Assembly: GCA_015062085.1 (NCBI GenBank)
Contig: SUVI01000121.1
Span: forward strand, 1 to 12,425
Length of the DNA stretch: 12,425 nt
Source of the DNA: Planctomycetaceae bacterium
Lineage (GTDB): Bacteria > Planctomycetota > Planctomycetia > Pirellulales > Thermoguttaceae
Direction of reading: 5' to 3'
The notes below the pieces were generated by a model. That model saw only the letters and a list, made by a program, of their open reading frames with translations. It ran no database searches and was not told where the DNA came from. Both the position numbers and the translations under genes were made by a program. This document shows, piece by piece, positions 1-5,467 of this stretch; positions within the stretch are counted from its first letter, which is position 1; each line of letters opens with the position of its first letter.

Positions 1-346
1 TTTCCTGAGTCCCGGCAGGAACCGGATTTCCCGGACAGTGCGGATTGCGCACGTACAGGTCGCCGCTCGTATACAGAATGATCGCGCTGAATCGCGTCAG
101 ATCCTCCGCGAAAATGTTTCCGTCCTTAGTACAAATGACCTCCAGACCGTGTTTCTCGCCGACCGTTTTGAAAAACGTCCCGCAGATCCCAGTCTTTCCG
201 CCATGATCGCGTGTCGGTTCGTGAACATATCCGGAACTGTAATCGTAGTACAGAACTTTCTTTTTCGGCTCCTGCGCCCAAAGCGGAACGCCGAAGGACA
301 GCGTGCTGGACAGAGCCGTCAGTTTTAAAAAATCTCTTCGTTTCAT
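1..346 (-). CDS. ThuA-like domain protein with Tat signal (N-terminal fragment, runs off left edge)
   Basis: I translated this open frame by hand from the ATG at 346; it is still open at base 1, giving about 115 residues. The N-terminus reads MKRRDFLKLTALSS, a twin-arginine (Tat) signal of the RRxFLK type, followed by a hydrophobic stretch and a likely cleavage near the WAQ at residues 23-25, so the protein is probably exported folded. The mature part begins with KKVLYYDYSSGYVHEPTRDH, followed by a GTFFKTVGEKHGLEV segment and a RFSAIILYTSGDL segment. This is the N-terminal pattern of ThuA-like (trehalose-utilisation, class I glutamine amidotransferase-like) domains, which are common in planctomycetes and Bacteroidetes. 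A GGAG lies about nine bases upstream of the ATG. It starts 59 bases after the sugar isomerase stop on the same strand, so co-transcription is likely. ThuA family members are linked to 3-keto-disaccharide metabolism; the substrate here is unknown. Confidence 0.8.
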   Translation of the reverse strand, partial: MKRRDFLKLTALSSTLSFGVPLWAQEPKKKVLYYDYSSGYVHEPTRDHGGKTGICGTFFKTVGEKHGLEVICTKDGNIFAEDLTRFSAIILYTSGDLYVRNPHCPGNPVPAGTQE

Positions 347-405
347 AGGAAAACTCCGGAAGGCCTGACAAGACGATGGCCGTCCTGCTCTTCTTCTCAA
401 AAAAA

Positions 406-1233
406 TCAAATCAGTTTCCGCAGATAGTCGATACTGTCCTGCGCCTGGTCGAGTGTGCCGCATTCGACGCTCATGACGATGTCCTGCGGGATGGATTTCA
501 GGATGGCGATGACCGCTTCCCAGTCGATGACGCCTTTTCCGCAGGCACAGCCGACCGGCGTTCCCATGACTTTGCCGCGCTCGGCATCGGACTGCGAGAA
601 CGAAATATCCTTCGCGTGAAGGTGCACCAGCCGCATTTTGACCTTTTCCAGCCATTCGATCGGGTCGTTGTTTCCGAGGTAGGAGTTCCCGGTGTCGAAA
701 TTCACGCCGATCGTATCAGGCATATCGACAAGATTGACCAATTCGTCAAACATGTCCGGCTTGAGCGAGTACTGCTGATGCTGTTCCAGCCCGATCTTGA
801 TCCCGCGGCGGGAAGCGACTTTCGCGGCTTCCATGAGCGTGTAGCGGATCAGGACGAAGTCTTCCGTTTTCGTCGTCCAGTCCGGTTTCGGACCTTCGTC
901 GGTATTGAGGACCGGCGCACCGCATTCTTTCGCGAACCGGGCCGCCTGCTTGAGGTATTCGACGCTGATCTCCGGCTTCGCGAGCGGACAGTGGCAGGAA
1001 AGTCCCGAAAGTTTCAGACCGTTCTTTTCCGCGCAGTCTCGGATCCGGAACGGGTCGTCGAGCATCGAGACGCTGTGGAAATACCGCGCTTCAGAGAGAA
1101 GCTCACGTCCGAGATGTACCATCGGTTCGACGTATTCGTAACCGAGCTCCGCGGCAAATTTCATCCCCCACTCAAACGACTTGTGGCTCGTGCGAACCGC
1201 CTCGAGATTCAGTCCAAGTCCAATTTTTCCCAT
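406..1233 (-). CDS. sugar phosphate isomerase/epimerase (xylose isomerase-like TIM barrel)
   Basis: This 275-residue protein has the length and features of the AP_endonuc_2/xylose-isomerase-like TIM-barrel family of cytoplasmic sugar isomerases and epimerases. The four expected metal-ligand positions are visible: E150 in GLEQHQQ, D180 in NFDTGNS, H206 in HLHAKD and E257 in SVECGT. The N-terminus MGKIGLGLNL is a typical first beta strand with no signal peptide, so the enzyme is cytoplasmic. An AGGA stands about eight bases before the ATG. It is the first gene after a perfect sigma-70 promoter at 1335-1363 and is followed after 59 bases by the exported ThuA-like gene. That pairing is typical of planctomycete sugar-catabolic units, where such isomerases often act on keto-sugars or inositol-like compounds. 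The exact substrate cannot be read from sequence. Family assignment is firm; reaction is inferred. Confidence 0.9.
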   Translation of the reverse strand: MGKIGLGLNLEAVRTSHKSFEWGMKFAAELGYEYVEPMVHLGRELLSEARYFHSVSMLDDPFRIRDCAEKNGLKLSGLSCHCPLAKPEISVEYLKQAARFAKECGAPVLNTDEGPKPDWTTKTEDFVLIRYTLMEAAKVASRRGIKIGLEQHQQYSLKPDMFDELVNLVDMPDTIGVNFDTGNSYLGNNDPIEWLEKVKMRLVHLHAKDISFSQSDAERGKVMGTPVGCACGKGVIDWEAVIAILKSIPQDIVMSVECGTLDQAQDSIDYLRKLI

Positions 1234-1614
1234 GGTTCATTTCCTGTAAATATATTCGTAGTCTATGACAATTAGAAAATGGCAACCTCTAAAAACCTCG
1301 TTTTCAGGCAAAAGTCGCCACAACTGCAAATAACATTATAACATAGTGGAAATGTATTGTCAAGGACTTTTGCACAAGGATTGCAGTTTCTTTAGAAAAA
1401 TTTCCCAATTTTGCCGACTTTGATGTTGGAAAAGAGAAGGCGGCTATACTTTTTACAACGATCATGCCCAACACACTTGATGACGGAGGCCATACGGTCT
1501 CACCTAGGCATGGAGTTTACACGAAAAGACGCAGAGGACGCTTTGTTCATCTCTCCGCATCTTTTCAGTTCGGAACGCAAACTCACCCGCAAATGCAGGA
1601 AAGTTTCGTAAAAA
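1234..1614. other. intergenic region between the isomerase and PP-loop genes
   Basis: These 381 bases contain the minus-strand isomerase promoter and leader (1234-1363) and then about 250 bases (1364-1614) downstream of the PP-loop stop with no recognised gene. I found no convincing hairpin plus U-run terminating the PP-loop transcript. A 54-codon plus-strand ORF (1464-1628), described separately, is the only small candidate. A TATACT at 1445-1450 has no -35 at good spacing (TTTGAT sits 20 bases away). Confidence 0.6.
1335..1363 (-). promoter_or_regulatory. perfect consensus sigma-70 promoter of the isomerase-ThuA unit
   Basis: On the minus strand TTGACA (1358-1363) and TATAAT (1335-1340) are separated by exactly 17 bases, a full match to the housekeeping consensus. 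The predicted start near 1328 leaves a leader of about 95 nt before the isomerase ATG at 1233. Two copies of GAGGTT (minus strand; plus-strand 1284-1289 and 1294-1299) lie 10 bp apart in that leader and could be a regulator site on one helix face. Confidence 0.8.
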
Positions 1615-1628
1615 CTAGAGCGTTCTGA
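1464..1628 (+). CDS. possible small basic protein, 54 aa (doubtful)
   Basis: A plus-strand ORF of 54 codons starts with ATG at 1464 (MPNTLDDGGHTVSPRHGVYT) and stops at 1626-1628. It overlaps the convergent PP-loop gene by 14 bases. Its middle is arginine-rich (KRRRGR). I recognise no family. There is no clear Shine-Dalgarno sequence; a TATACT lies just upstream but the promoter spacing is poor. It is listed because it fills an otherwise empty 250-base gap. It may equally be chance reading of non-coding DNA. Confidence 0.15.
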   Translation: MPNTLDDGGHTVSPRHGVYTKRRRGRFVHLSASFQFGTQTHPQMQESFVKTRAF

Positions 1629-2616
1629 AACTCTTGACGTCGAACCCTTCCGTCGGCTCGAACGCTTCGATCCACTCGTCTTTCTGATAGTAGCGATGCA
1701 GCAGAATGTTCCCCGGCACGGCATTTTTCGAGTAGCCGACCTGCATATCCTGCGCGAAACGCATAGTCTCCTCATCGATGCGCCCGATCAGCATGACGCT
1801 CGGCCCCATGTAGCTCTCCGGCTCCCAGTACATGACGTCGGCACGTTCGGCACAGCAATCGCGGAACTTGGCAGAAAGGAAGTCACAGTCCGATTCCCGG
1901 CGGCCGAGCACCACTTTCGTCTCGCGGTCCAGCCGGATATGCCGACCAAATCGGAGGATCTCATACTCCCACCCCTCCGTTTGATCCGTTTCGTGCCGGA
2001 TCAGGTCACGGACACGCGGCGCAAAGGAGATCTCCGTCAGAACACAGCCTGCCATGGAAGTCTTGATCTTTTCGATCCCGAGTTCCTCTCCAAGCTGATG
2101 AAGCGGCGTGCGCGCCCTTCCGGAAAGCGCATAAAGCTGCTCACGGTCCACGATCCCCGCAAGTTCTGCTTCGGTCGGAGGCAGGAGTTTCCCGCAGATC
2201 GGACGAATGAGCCGCCCCTGGATCCCGCTGTGGTAATCGAGCATCTCCAAATGGTGACGCTGCTGACTCATTGGACGCTGGCCGATGACCTCGCCAGTCA
2301 CAACGATCTCTGCACCAAGTTCCTCCATCAGCTCCTTCGCGCGCCGGATCATGTACAGGTGACAGTCCAGACACGGATTTACCCCTTTTCCGTAACCATA
2401 CCGCGGATGCCGGACCAGCTCGAGATACGAATCATCCGTCCGAACGTACCGACACTCGATGCCAAGCATTTCCGCGGCTTCCCGCGCTGCTGCGGAAGTG
2501 TCGCAAAACGGCGTGATGATATTCAGCCCAATGACCTCAAACCCCTGTTTCTGCATGATCCGGACGGCCAACAGACTGTCGAACCCTCCGGAAAGAAGAG
2601 CGATCGCTTTTTTCAT
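1615..2616 (-). CDS. PP-loop ATPase, MnmA/ThiI-like tRNA thiolation family
   Basis: This 333-residue cytoplasmic protein starts MKKAIALLSGGFDSLLA, with the PP-loop motif SGGFDS at 9-14 that binds ATP and adenylates the substrate. Other family marks are the PCLDCH motif (C82, C85), the TGEVIGQRPMSQ segment (107-118) and AGC at 189-191. C191 could be the second sulfur-transfer cysteine. The C-terminal part (about 215-333, with LRFGRHIRL, KVVLGRRESD and GPSVMLIG) resembles the NFACT-R_2-type RNA-binding extension found in 'TrmU-like' proteins of many anaerobes. It differs from canonical MnmA, which has PRC-barrel-like C-terminal domains. The likely role is sulfur insertion into a tRNA uridine, but the exact position is not known for this subfamily. 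An in-frame TAA six bases upstream (2623-2625) fixes the ATG as the furthest ATG start. The ATG lacks its own Shine-Dalgarno. It is monocistronic and divergent from the DUF1559 gene. Confidence 0.8.
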   Translation of the reverse strand: MKKAIALLSGGFDSLLAVRIMQKQGFEVIGLNIITPFCDTSAAAREAAEMLGIECRYVRTDDSYLELVRHPRYGYGKGVNPCLDCHLYMIRRAKELMEELGAEIVVTGEVIGQRPMSQQRHHLEMLDYHSGIQGRLIRPICGKLLPPTEAELAGIVDREQLYALSGRARTPLHQLGEELGIEKIKTSMAGCVLTEISFAPRVRDLIRHETDQTEGWEYEILRFGRHIRLDRETKVVLGRRESDCDFLSAKFRDCCAERADVMYWEPESYMGPSVMLIGRIDEETMRFAQDMQVGYSKNAVPGNILLHRYYQKDEWIEAFEPTEGFDVKSFRTL

Positions 2617-2622
2617 GAACGT

Positions 2623-2647
2623 TTACGGGAGCACGCTCGCCGCCTCC
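2623..2647 (-). promoter_or_regulatory. perfect Shine-Dalgarno with three-codon leader ORF before the PP-loop gene
   Basis: In the leader of the PP-loop gene a perfect GGAGG (plus-strand 2643-2647) is followed after 8 bases by GTG CTC CCG TAA (2634 down to 2623), then ACG TTC and the ATG of the gene. The mini-ORF (Met-Leu-Pro-stop) is in frame with the main gene and ends six bases before its ATG, which has no Shine-Dalgarno of its own. The sequence is certain; translation of the mini-ORF is inference. Confidence 0.35.
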
Positions 2648-2721
2648 AAAAAGTTTAAAATAAACCCGCCAAAGAGTCTAGATGACTGACGCGGGATACC
2701 ATCAATGGAAATTCCGCCCAT

Positions 2722-2749
2722 ATTGTACACGCAAAATATTCTTTTTCAA
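2722..2749 (-). promoter_or_regulatory. promoter of the PP-loop ATPase gene
   Basis: On the minus strand TTGAAA (2744-2749) and TACAAT (2722-2727) are 16 bases apart. The start would be near 2715, giving a leader of about 98 nt. It points away from the DUF1559 promoter at 2823-2850. Confidence 0.6.
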
Positions 2750-2822
2750 CTCCCCCAGTACGGTGAACCCCCCAAAAAAAGAAAAATTTTCTCAAAAATT
2801 TAAAAATTTCACAATTAGCTAG

Positions 2823-2850
2823 TTGATTTTTATGATTTTCTGCGTATAAT
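2823..2850 (+). promoter_or_regulatory. promoter of the DUF1559 gene
   Basis: TTGATT (2823-2828) and a perfect TATAAT (2845-2850) are 16 bases apart. The expected start near 2857 gives a leader of about 95 nt that contains the inverted repeats CTCAC-A-GTGAG (2868-2878), CAGGCCTG (2881-2888) and CAGGATCCTG (2914-2923), ahead of a G-rich ribosome binding site (GGGGGA at 2940-2945). Confidence 0.65.
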
Positions 2851-2951
2851 AATAAGTATAAGGATGTCTCACAGTGAGTACAGGCCTGCCGTAAATTTAA
2901 AATCGAAGCACTTCAGGATCCTGGAAAAATCAAAAATTTGGGGGATGTTTT

Positions 2952-3950
2952 ATGAAAAAATTCAGAATCCGTCCTGTTTCCGCGTTTGTAAACCGCCGTG
3001 GTTTTACACTCGTAGAACTTCTCGTCGTCATTGCGATCATCGGAATGCTCGTCGGTCTGCTCCTTCCGGCAGTTCAACAGGCTCGCGAGGCCGCGCGCCA
3101 GATGCAGTGTAACAATAACCTAAAGCAGTTCGGGCTTGGAGCGTTAAATCATGAAAGTTCCTCGAAGTGTCTGCCTTCCGGAGGCTGGCGTGCATATTGG
3201 GAAGGCGATCCAGACTTTGGTTTCGGTGAAAAACAGCCCGGCAACTGGGTATACTCTCTTCTGCCGTTCCTCGAACAGCAGCCGCTTTGGCAGCTTGGCG
3301 GCGATGGAAATAAAATCGCTGACAACACGATCAAAGACGCCAATGTGATCCGTGCGCAGACGCCGATCGCCTACTTCAACTGCCCGTCACGCCGTATGGC
3401 GAAAACCTATTATGGCTGGGCTTACACGAATAACTGCAAGGACCTCGGCGGGCTAAGCGCAAAGATCGACTATGCGGGTGCCTGCGGCGACGGATACTAT
3501 ACTTCTAGCTCTCCTTCTAGCTACGACCAGGGCCAGACGATGACTGTCAGCCACACGATCACTGGAACGACTGACTTTAAGAGTGCGGTGACACTCGGAG
3601 AGATCCGCGACGGAACGAGCAACACGTACCTCTACGGTGAAAAGTATCTCACAACGGATAGGTATGAACCAACCCCAGCCTCCAATTACGCCAACGGAGA
3701 TGACCATGGTCCCTATGTCGGCGCGGATAACGACAATGTCCGCCAAACGAACAATCAGGATTCCTGCCGTCCGCGTCAGGATCGCAGCGGATACGATGTA
3801 GGCCAGCCCTTTGGAAGTGCACACGCAGGTGCGTTCGGCATGGTCATGTGCGACGGTTCGGCACACCGTGTTTCATACAGTATCGACATGGAGATCAACT
3901 CTTATCTTGGAAAGAAATCAGACGGAAAAGCCGCCTCCATCAACGACTGA
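2952..3950 (+). CDS. DUF1559 prepilin-like protein (H-X9-DG type)
   Basis: This 332-residue protein belongs to the DUF1559 family, which is strongly expanded in planctomycetes. A basic leader ends at RRG, giving a predicted prepilin-peptidase cleavage between G17 and F18. It is followed by [20 protein letters not shown] with the conserved Glu at +5 (E22) and one hydrophobic helix, then [20 protein letters not shown] (39-58). Further family marks are FNCPSRR (142-148), DYAGACGD (173-180) and [15 protein letters not shown] (218-232). The C-terminal H-X9-DG motif is exact: H291, then nine residues, then D301-G302. The protein is probably membrane-anchored and then processed or assembled as a pseudopilin-like surface component; its biochemical function is not established. 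GGGGGA six bases before the ATG supports this start. It has its own promoter and terminator, so it is monocistronic. Confidence 0.95.
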   Translation: MKKFRIRPVSAFVNRRGFTLVELLVVIAIIGMLVGLLLPAVQQAREAARQMQCNNNLKQFGLGALNHESSSKCLPSGGWRAYWEGDPDFGFGEKQPGNWVYSLLPFLEQQPLWQLGGDGNKIADNTIKDANVIRAQTPIAYFNCPSRRMAKTYYGWAYTNNCKDLGGLSAKIDYAGACGDGYYTSSSPSSYDQGQTMTVSHTITGTTDFKSAVTLGEIRDGTSNTYLYGEKYLTTDRYEPTPASNYANGDDHGPYVGADNDNVRQTNNQDSCRPRQDRSGYDVGQPFGSAHAGAFGMVMCDGSAHRVSYSIDMEINSYLGKKSDGKAASIND

Positions 3951-3965
3951 CCCGGACTCAGACCA

Positions 3966-4002
3966 CAAAAAGTACGCAGAATTTCGTTCTGCGTATTTTT
4001 TT
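3966..4002 (+). terminator. strong intrinsic terminator of the DUF1559 gene
   Basis: A perfect 9-bp stem (TACGCAGAA at 3973-3981 with TTCTGCGTA at 3987-3995) closes a 5-nt loop (TTTCG) and is followed by seven T residues (3996-4002). The preceding A run can pair with the T run and extend the stem. It lies 22 bases after the stop codon. Confidence 0.9.
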
Positions 4003-4007
4003 GTTCA

Positions 4008-4036
4008 TTGATTTTTAATCCCAATTTCTAAAAAAT
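4008..4036 (+). promoter_or_regulatory. possible weak promoter of the SDR gene
   Basis: TTGATT (4008-4013) and AAAAAT (4031-4036) are 17 bases apart immediately after the DUF1559 terminator. The -10 matches TATAAT at four of six positions only. Because the terminator should stop read-through, some promoter is expected in 4003-4100, and this is the best I see. Confidence 0.3.
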
Positions 4037-4063
4037 TCGTAAAGTATTCGTTTCGATCCTGCC

Positions 4064-4103
4064 GATGAAATTTTCTGTCCAATTTGGAAACAGAAATTTC
4101 ATT
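4064..4103 (+). promoter_or_regulatory. long imperfect hairpin/inverted repeat in the SDR leader
   Basis: TGAAATTTTCTG (4066-4077) pairs with CAGAAATTTCA (4091-4101) except for one bulged T. Inside it TCCAA (4078-4082) pairs with TTGGA (4084-4088) around a single central T. As RNA the total is about 16 base pairs with small bulges and a small loop. It ends roughly 22 bases before the ATG at 4126, so it could affect translation, or act as a DNA operator. Function is inferred. Confidence 0.45.
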
Positions 4104-4125
4104 TCATGGAGATTCAGGATCTTTT

Positions 4126-5331
4126 ATGGTGACCCAATTAAAGAATGTGGAAAAAAGCGCGTTTTCCGTTCCCGCTCTGGTGTGGAAACGCAGGTACGTT
4201 TTTCTGACCGGTGCGACCGGCATGCTTGGTGCGTACTTCCTCCGGGAATTGCTTTTGCAGGGGCAGCAGGTCGCAGTTCTTGTGCGTCCGCACCGCCGTC
4301 AAAACGCAGAATCGAGGATCGAGACACTTCTTTCACTGTGGGAAAACGGGCGCAGTCCCCTTCCGCGTCCGCTGGTGATCGAGGGAGATCTCTGCCGGAA
4401 AGACTGGACGGAGAGGTACTCTGTCTGGTTCCGCCAAAATGTGGAGACCGTCATTCACAGTGCCGCGAGTCTTTCTTTTTATGGTCAGAGTGATGCGGAA
4501 CCGTATCTGACGAATCGAAACGGAACGAAAAACGTACTGGCACTCTGCCGGAGTGCGGAGATCCGTGAGTTCCATCATATTTCGACGGCTTACGTTGCCG
4601 GAACTCAGCGTTTTTTTACGGAAAAGGACTGTGAAGTTCGGCAAAAATTCCGAAACGACTATGAAAGAAGCAAGATCGCAGCGGAACGGTTGGTCCGTAC
4701 CTTCGGTTTTGAATCCCTGACGGTGTACCGGCCAAGTATCGTCATCGGCGACACGCGCAATGGCTACACCGCAACGTTCAGCGGACTTTACGCAGCACTG
4801 AAACTCGTCCATACGCTCGTAAGCCGTCTTTCGCTGGGGTCAACGAGTGCGAAAATGGCACTTAGATTTTTGGGAATGAACGGAAACGAGCAAAAAAATC
4901 TCGTGCCGGTCGATTGGGTCGCCAGCGTCTTGACGCACATTTTTACACATCGGGAACTTCATGGAAAGACGTACCATCTCACGAATCCCGACCCGCCGAA
5001 AATGAAACTCGTTGCTCAGACCATCCAGCAGACTGTCGAGCACTTCTCGGTATTGGCTTCGGAAAACGACCAAATGCGATGCAGTGAAGAGTGGTTTCGA
5101 GAGAATTTCATGACGCAGATGACGCTTTTTCGCGCCTATCTGAACGAAGATGCCCACTTCGATTCCACCAACACACAGCTGGCGGCGCCGCAATTTCCGT
5201 GTCCCCGGGTCGATTCGGAGCTTTTGATGTTTCTCTTTCGCCGAGCGATCGAGTCCCATTTTGGGAAAACGTGGGAGTTCCTCAAAACCAAGCCGCAGTC
5301 TGACACACGAGCGTGCTGGAGTTCTGAGTGA
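4126..5331 (+). CDS. SDR family NAD(P)-dependent reductase, thioester-reductase/acyl-CoA-reductase-like (NAD_binding_4)
   Basis: I start the protein at ATG 4126 (401 aa) because AGGA at 4116-4119 stands six bases before it. The longer frame from TTG 4084 would place its start inside the leader hairpin. Numbering from ATG 4126, the Rossmann dinucleotide motif TGATGMLG is at 28-35, followed by GDL near 87-89 and HSAA at 111-114. STAYVAG at 153-159, the catalytic pair in YERSK (Y179, K183) and YRPSIVIGD at 201-209 follow. VPVDWVA at 260-266 is the usual 'wall' of the substrate pocket. This order matches extended SDRs related to the male-sterility/thioester-reductase domain, which reduce acyl thioesters. 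The protein has no signal peptide and is probably cytosolic. The substrate cannot be named, and no carrier-protein or acyl-ligase gene is adjacent, so a stand-alone epimerase-like SDR is also possible. Confidence 0.8.
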   Translation: MVTQLKNVEKSAFSVPALVWKRRYVFLTGATGMLGAYFLRELLLQGQQVAVLVRPHRRQNAESRIETLLSLWENGRSPLPRPLVIEGDLCRKDWTERYSVWFRQNVETVIHSAASLSFYGQSDAEPYLTNRNGTKNVLALCRSAEIREFHHISTAYVAGTQRFFTEKDCEVRQKFRNDYERSKIAAERLVRTFGFESLTVYRPSIVIGDTRNGYTATFSGLYAALKLVHTLVSRLSLGSTSAKMALRFLGMNGNEQKNLVPVDWVASVLTHIFTHRELHGKTYHLTNPDPPKMKLVAQTIQQTVEHFSVLASENDQMRCSEEWFRENFMTQMTLFRAYLNEDAHFDSTNTQLAAPQFPCPRVDSELLMFLFRRAIESHFGKTWEFLKTKPQSDTRACWSSE

Positions 5332-5374
5332 ACACGAAATGTGAGAAATCGAGCGAATCATTCGGCTTGGGCTC

Positions 5375-5403
5375 TTGACAGAGGGGGGATTTCATGGTAG
5401 AAT
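5375..5403 (+). promoter_or_regulatory. promoter of the POT transporter gene
   Basis: A perfect TTGACA (5375-5380) and TAGAAT (5398-5403) are 17 bases apart, with a G-rich spacer. The start near 5410 gives a leader of about 58 nt. The promoter begins 44 bases after the SDR stop, so the transporter can be transcribed independently of the SDR gene. Confidence 0.75.
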
Positions 5404-5424
5404 TACGAAACGTATTTTTTTCCT

Positions 5425-5438
5425 GCCGAAATTTCGGC
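5425..5438 (+). promoter_or_regulatory. perfect 14-bp palindrome in the POT transporter leader
   Basis: GCCGAAATTTCGGC is a perfect palindrome at about +15 to +28 of the predicted transcript. It could be an operator for a dimeric repressor or a short hairpin in the RNA. Its position just downstream of the start site fits repression by roadblock. Function is inferred. Confidence 0.5.
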
Positions 5439-5467
5439 TCCGTTAACCTCAAGCCGCCGCTAGTTTT

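Larger units (their letters stand above)
2617..2951. other. divergent intergenic region between PP-loop and DUF1559 genes
   Basis: The 335 bases hold two back-to-back promoters (minus 2722-2749, plus 2823-2850), separated by a very A/T-rich tract at about 2765-2820, plus two leaders of roughly 95 nt. The left leader has the GGAGG/mini-ORF; the right has three small palindromes. I see no RNA gene or repeat element in it. Confidence 0.7.

Noticed and set aside
126..371. 81-codon minus-strand frame at the left edge
   Set aside because: It is out of frame with the Tat-signal ThuA-like protein, which is the coding frame from ATG 346.
376..1275. Long plus-strand frame of 299 codons opposite the sugar isomerase
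   Set aside because: It is the antisense shadow of a gene with complete TIM-barrel metal ligands; its translation shows no recognisable family and no ribosome binding site.
1411..1611. 66-codon plus-strand frame from TTG 1411
   Set aside because: Rare start codon, no ribosome binding site, no recognisable motif, and it competes with another weak frame in the same gap.
1696..2658. Plus-strand frame of 320 codons opposite the PP-loop gene
   Set aside because: Antisense shadow of a gene with clear PP-loop motifs; composition is rich in His/Arg/Pro as usual for shadows.
2864..3112. 82-codon frame starting in the DUF1559 leader
   Set aside because: It overlaps the prepilin-like N-terminus in another frame; the DUF1559 frame is unambiguous there.
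4084..4125. TTG start at 4084 for the SDR protein
   Set aside because: The TTG lies inside the leader hairpin and has no Shine-Dalgarno; ATG 4126 has AGGA at six bases.
4106..4132. Eight-codon ORF overlapping the SDR start codon
   Set aside because: Real as sequence, but it has no Shine-Dalgarno and its ATG lies at the edge of the hairpin; chance is the simplest explanation.
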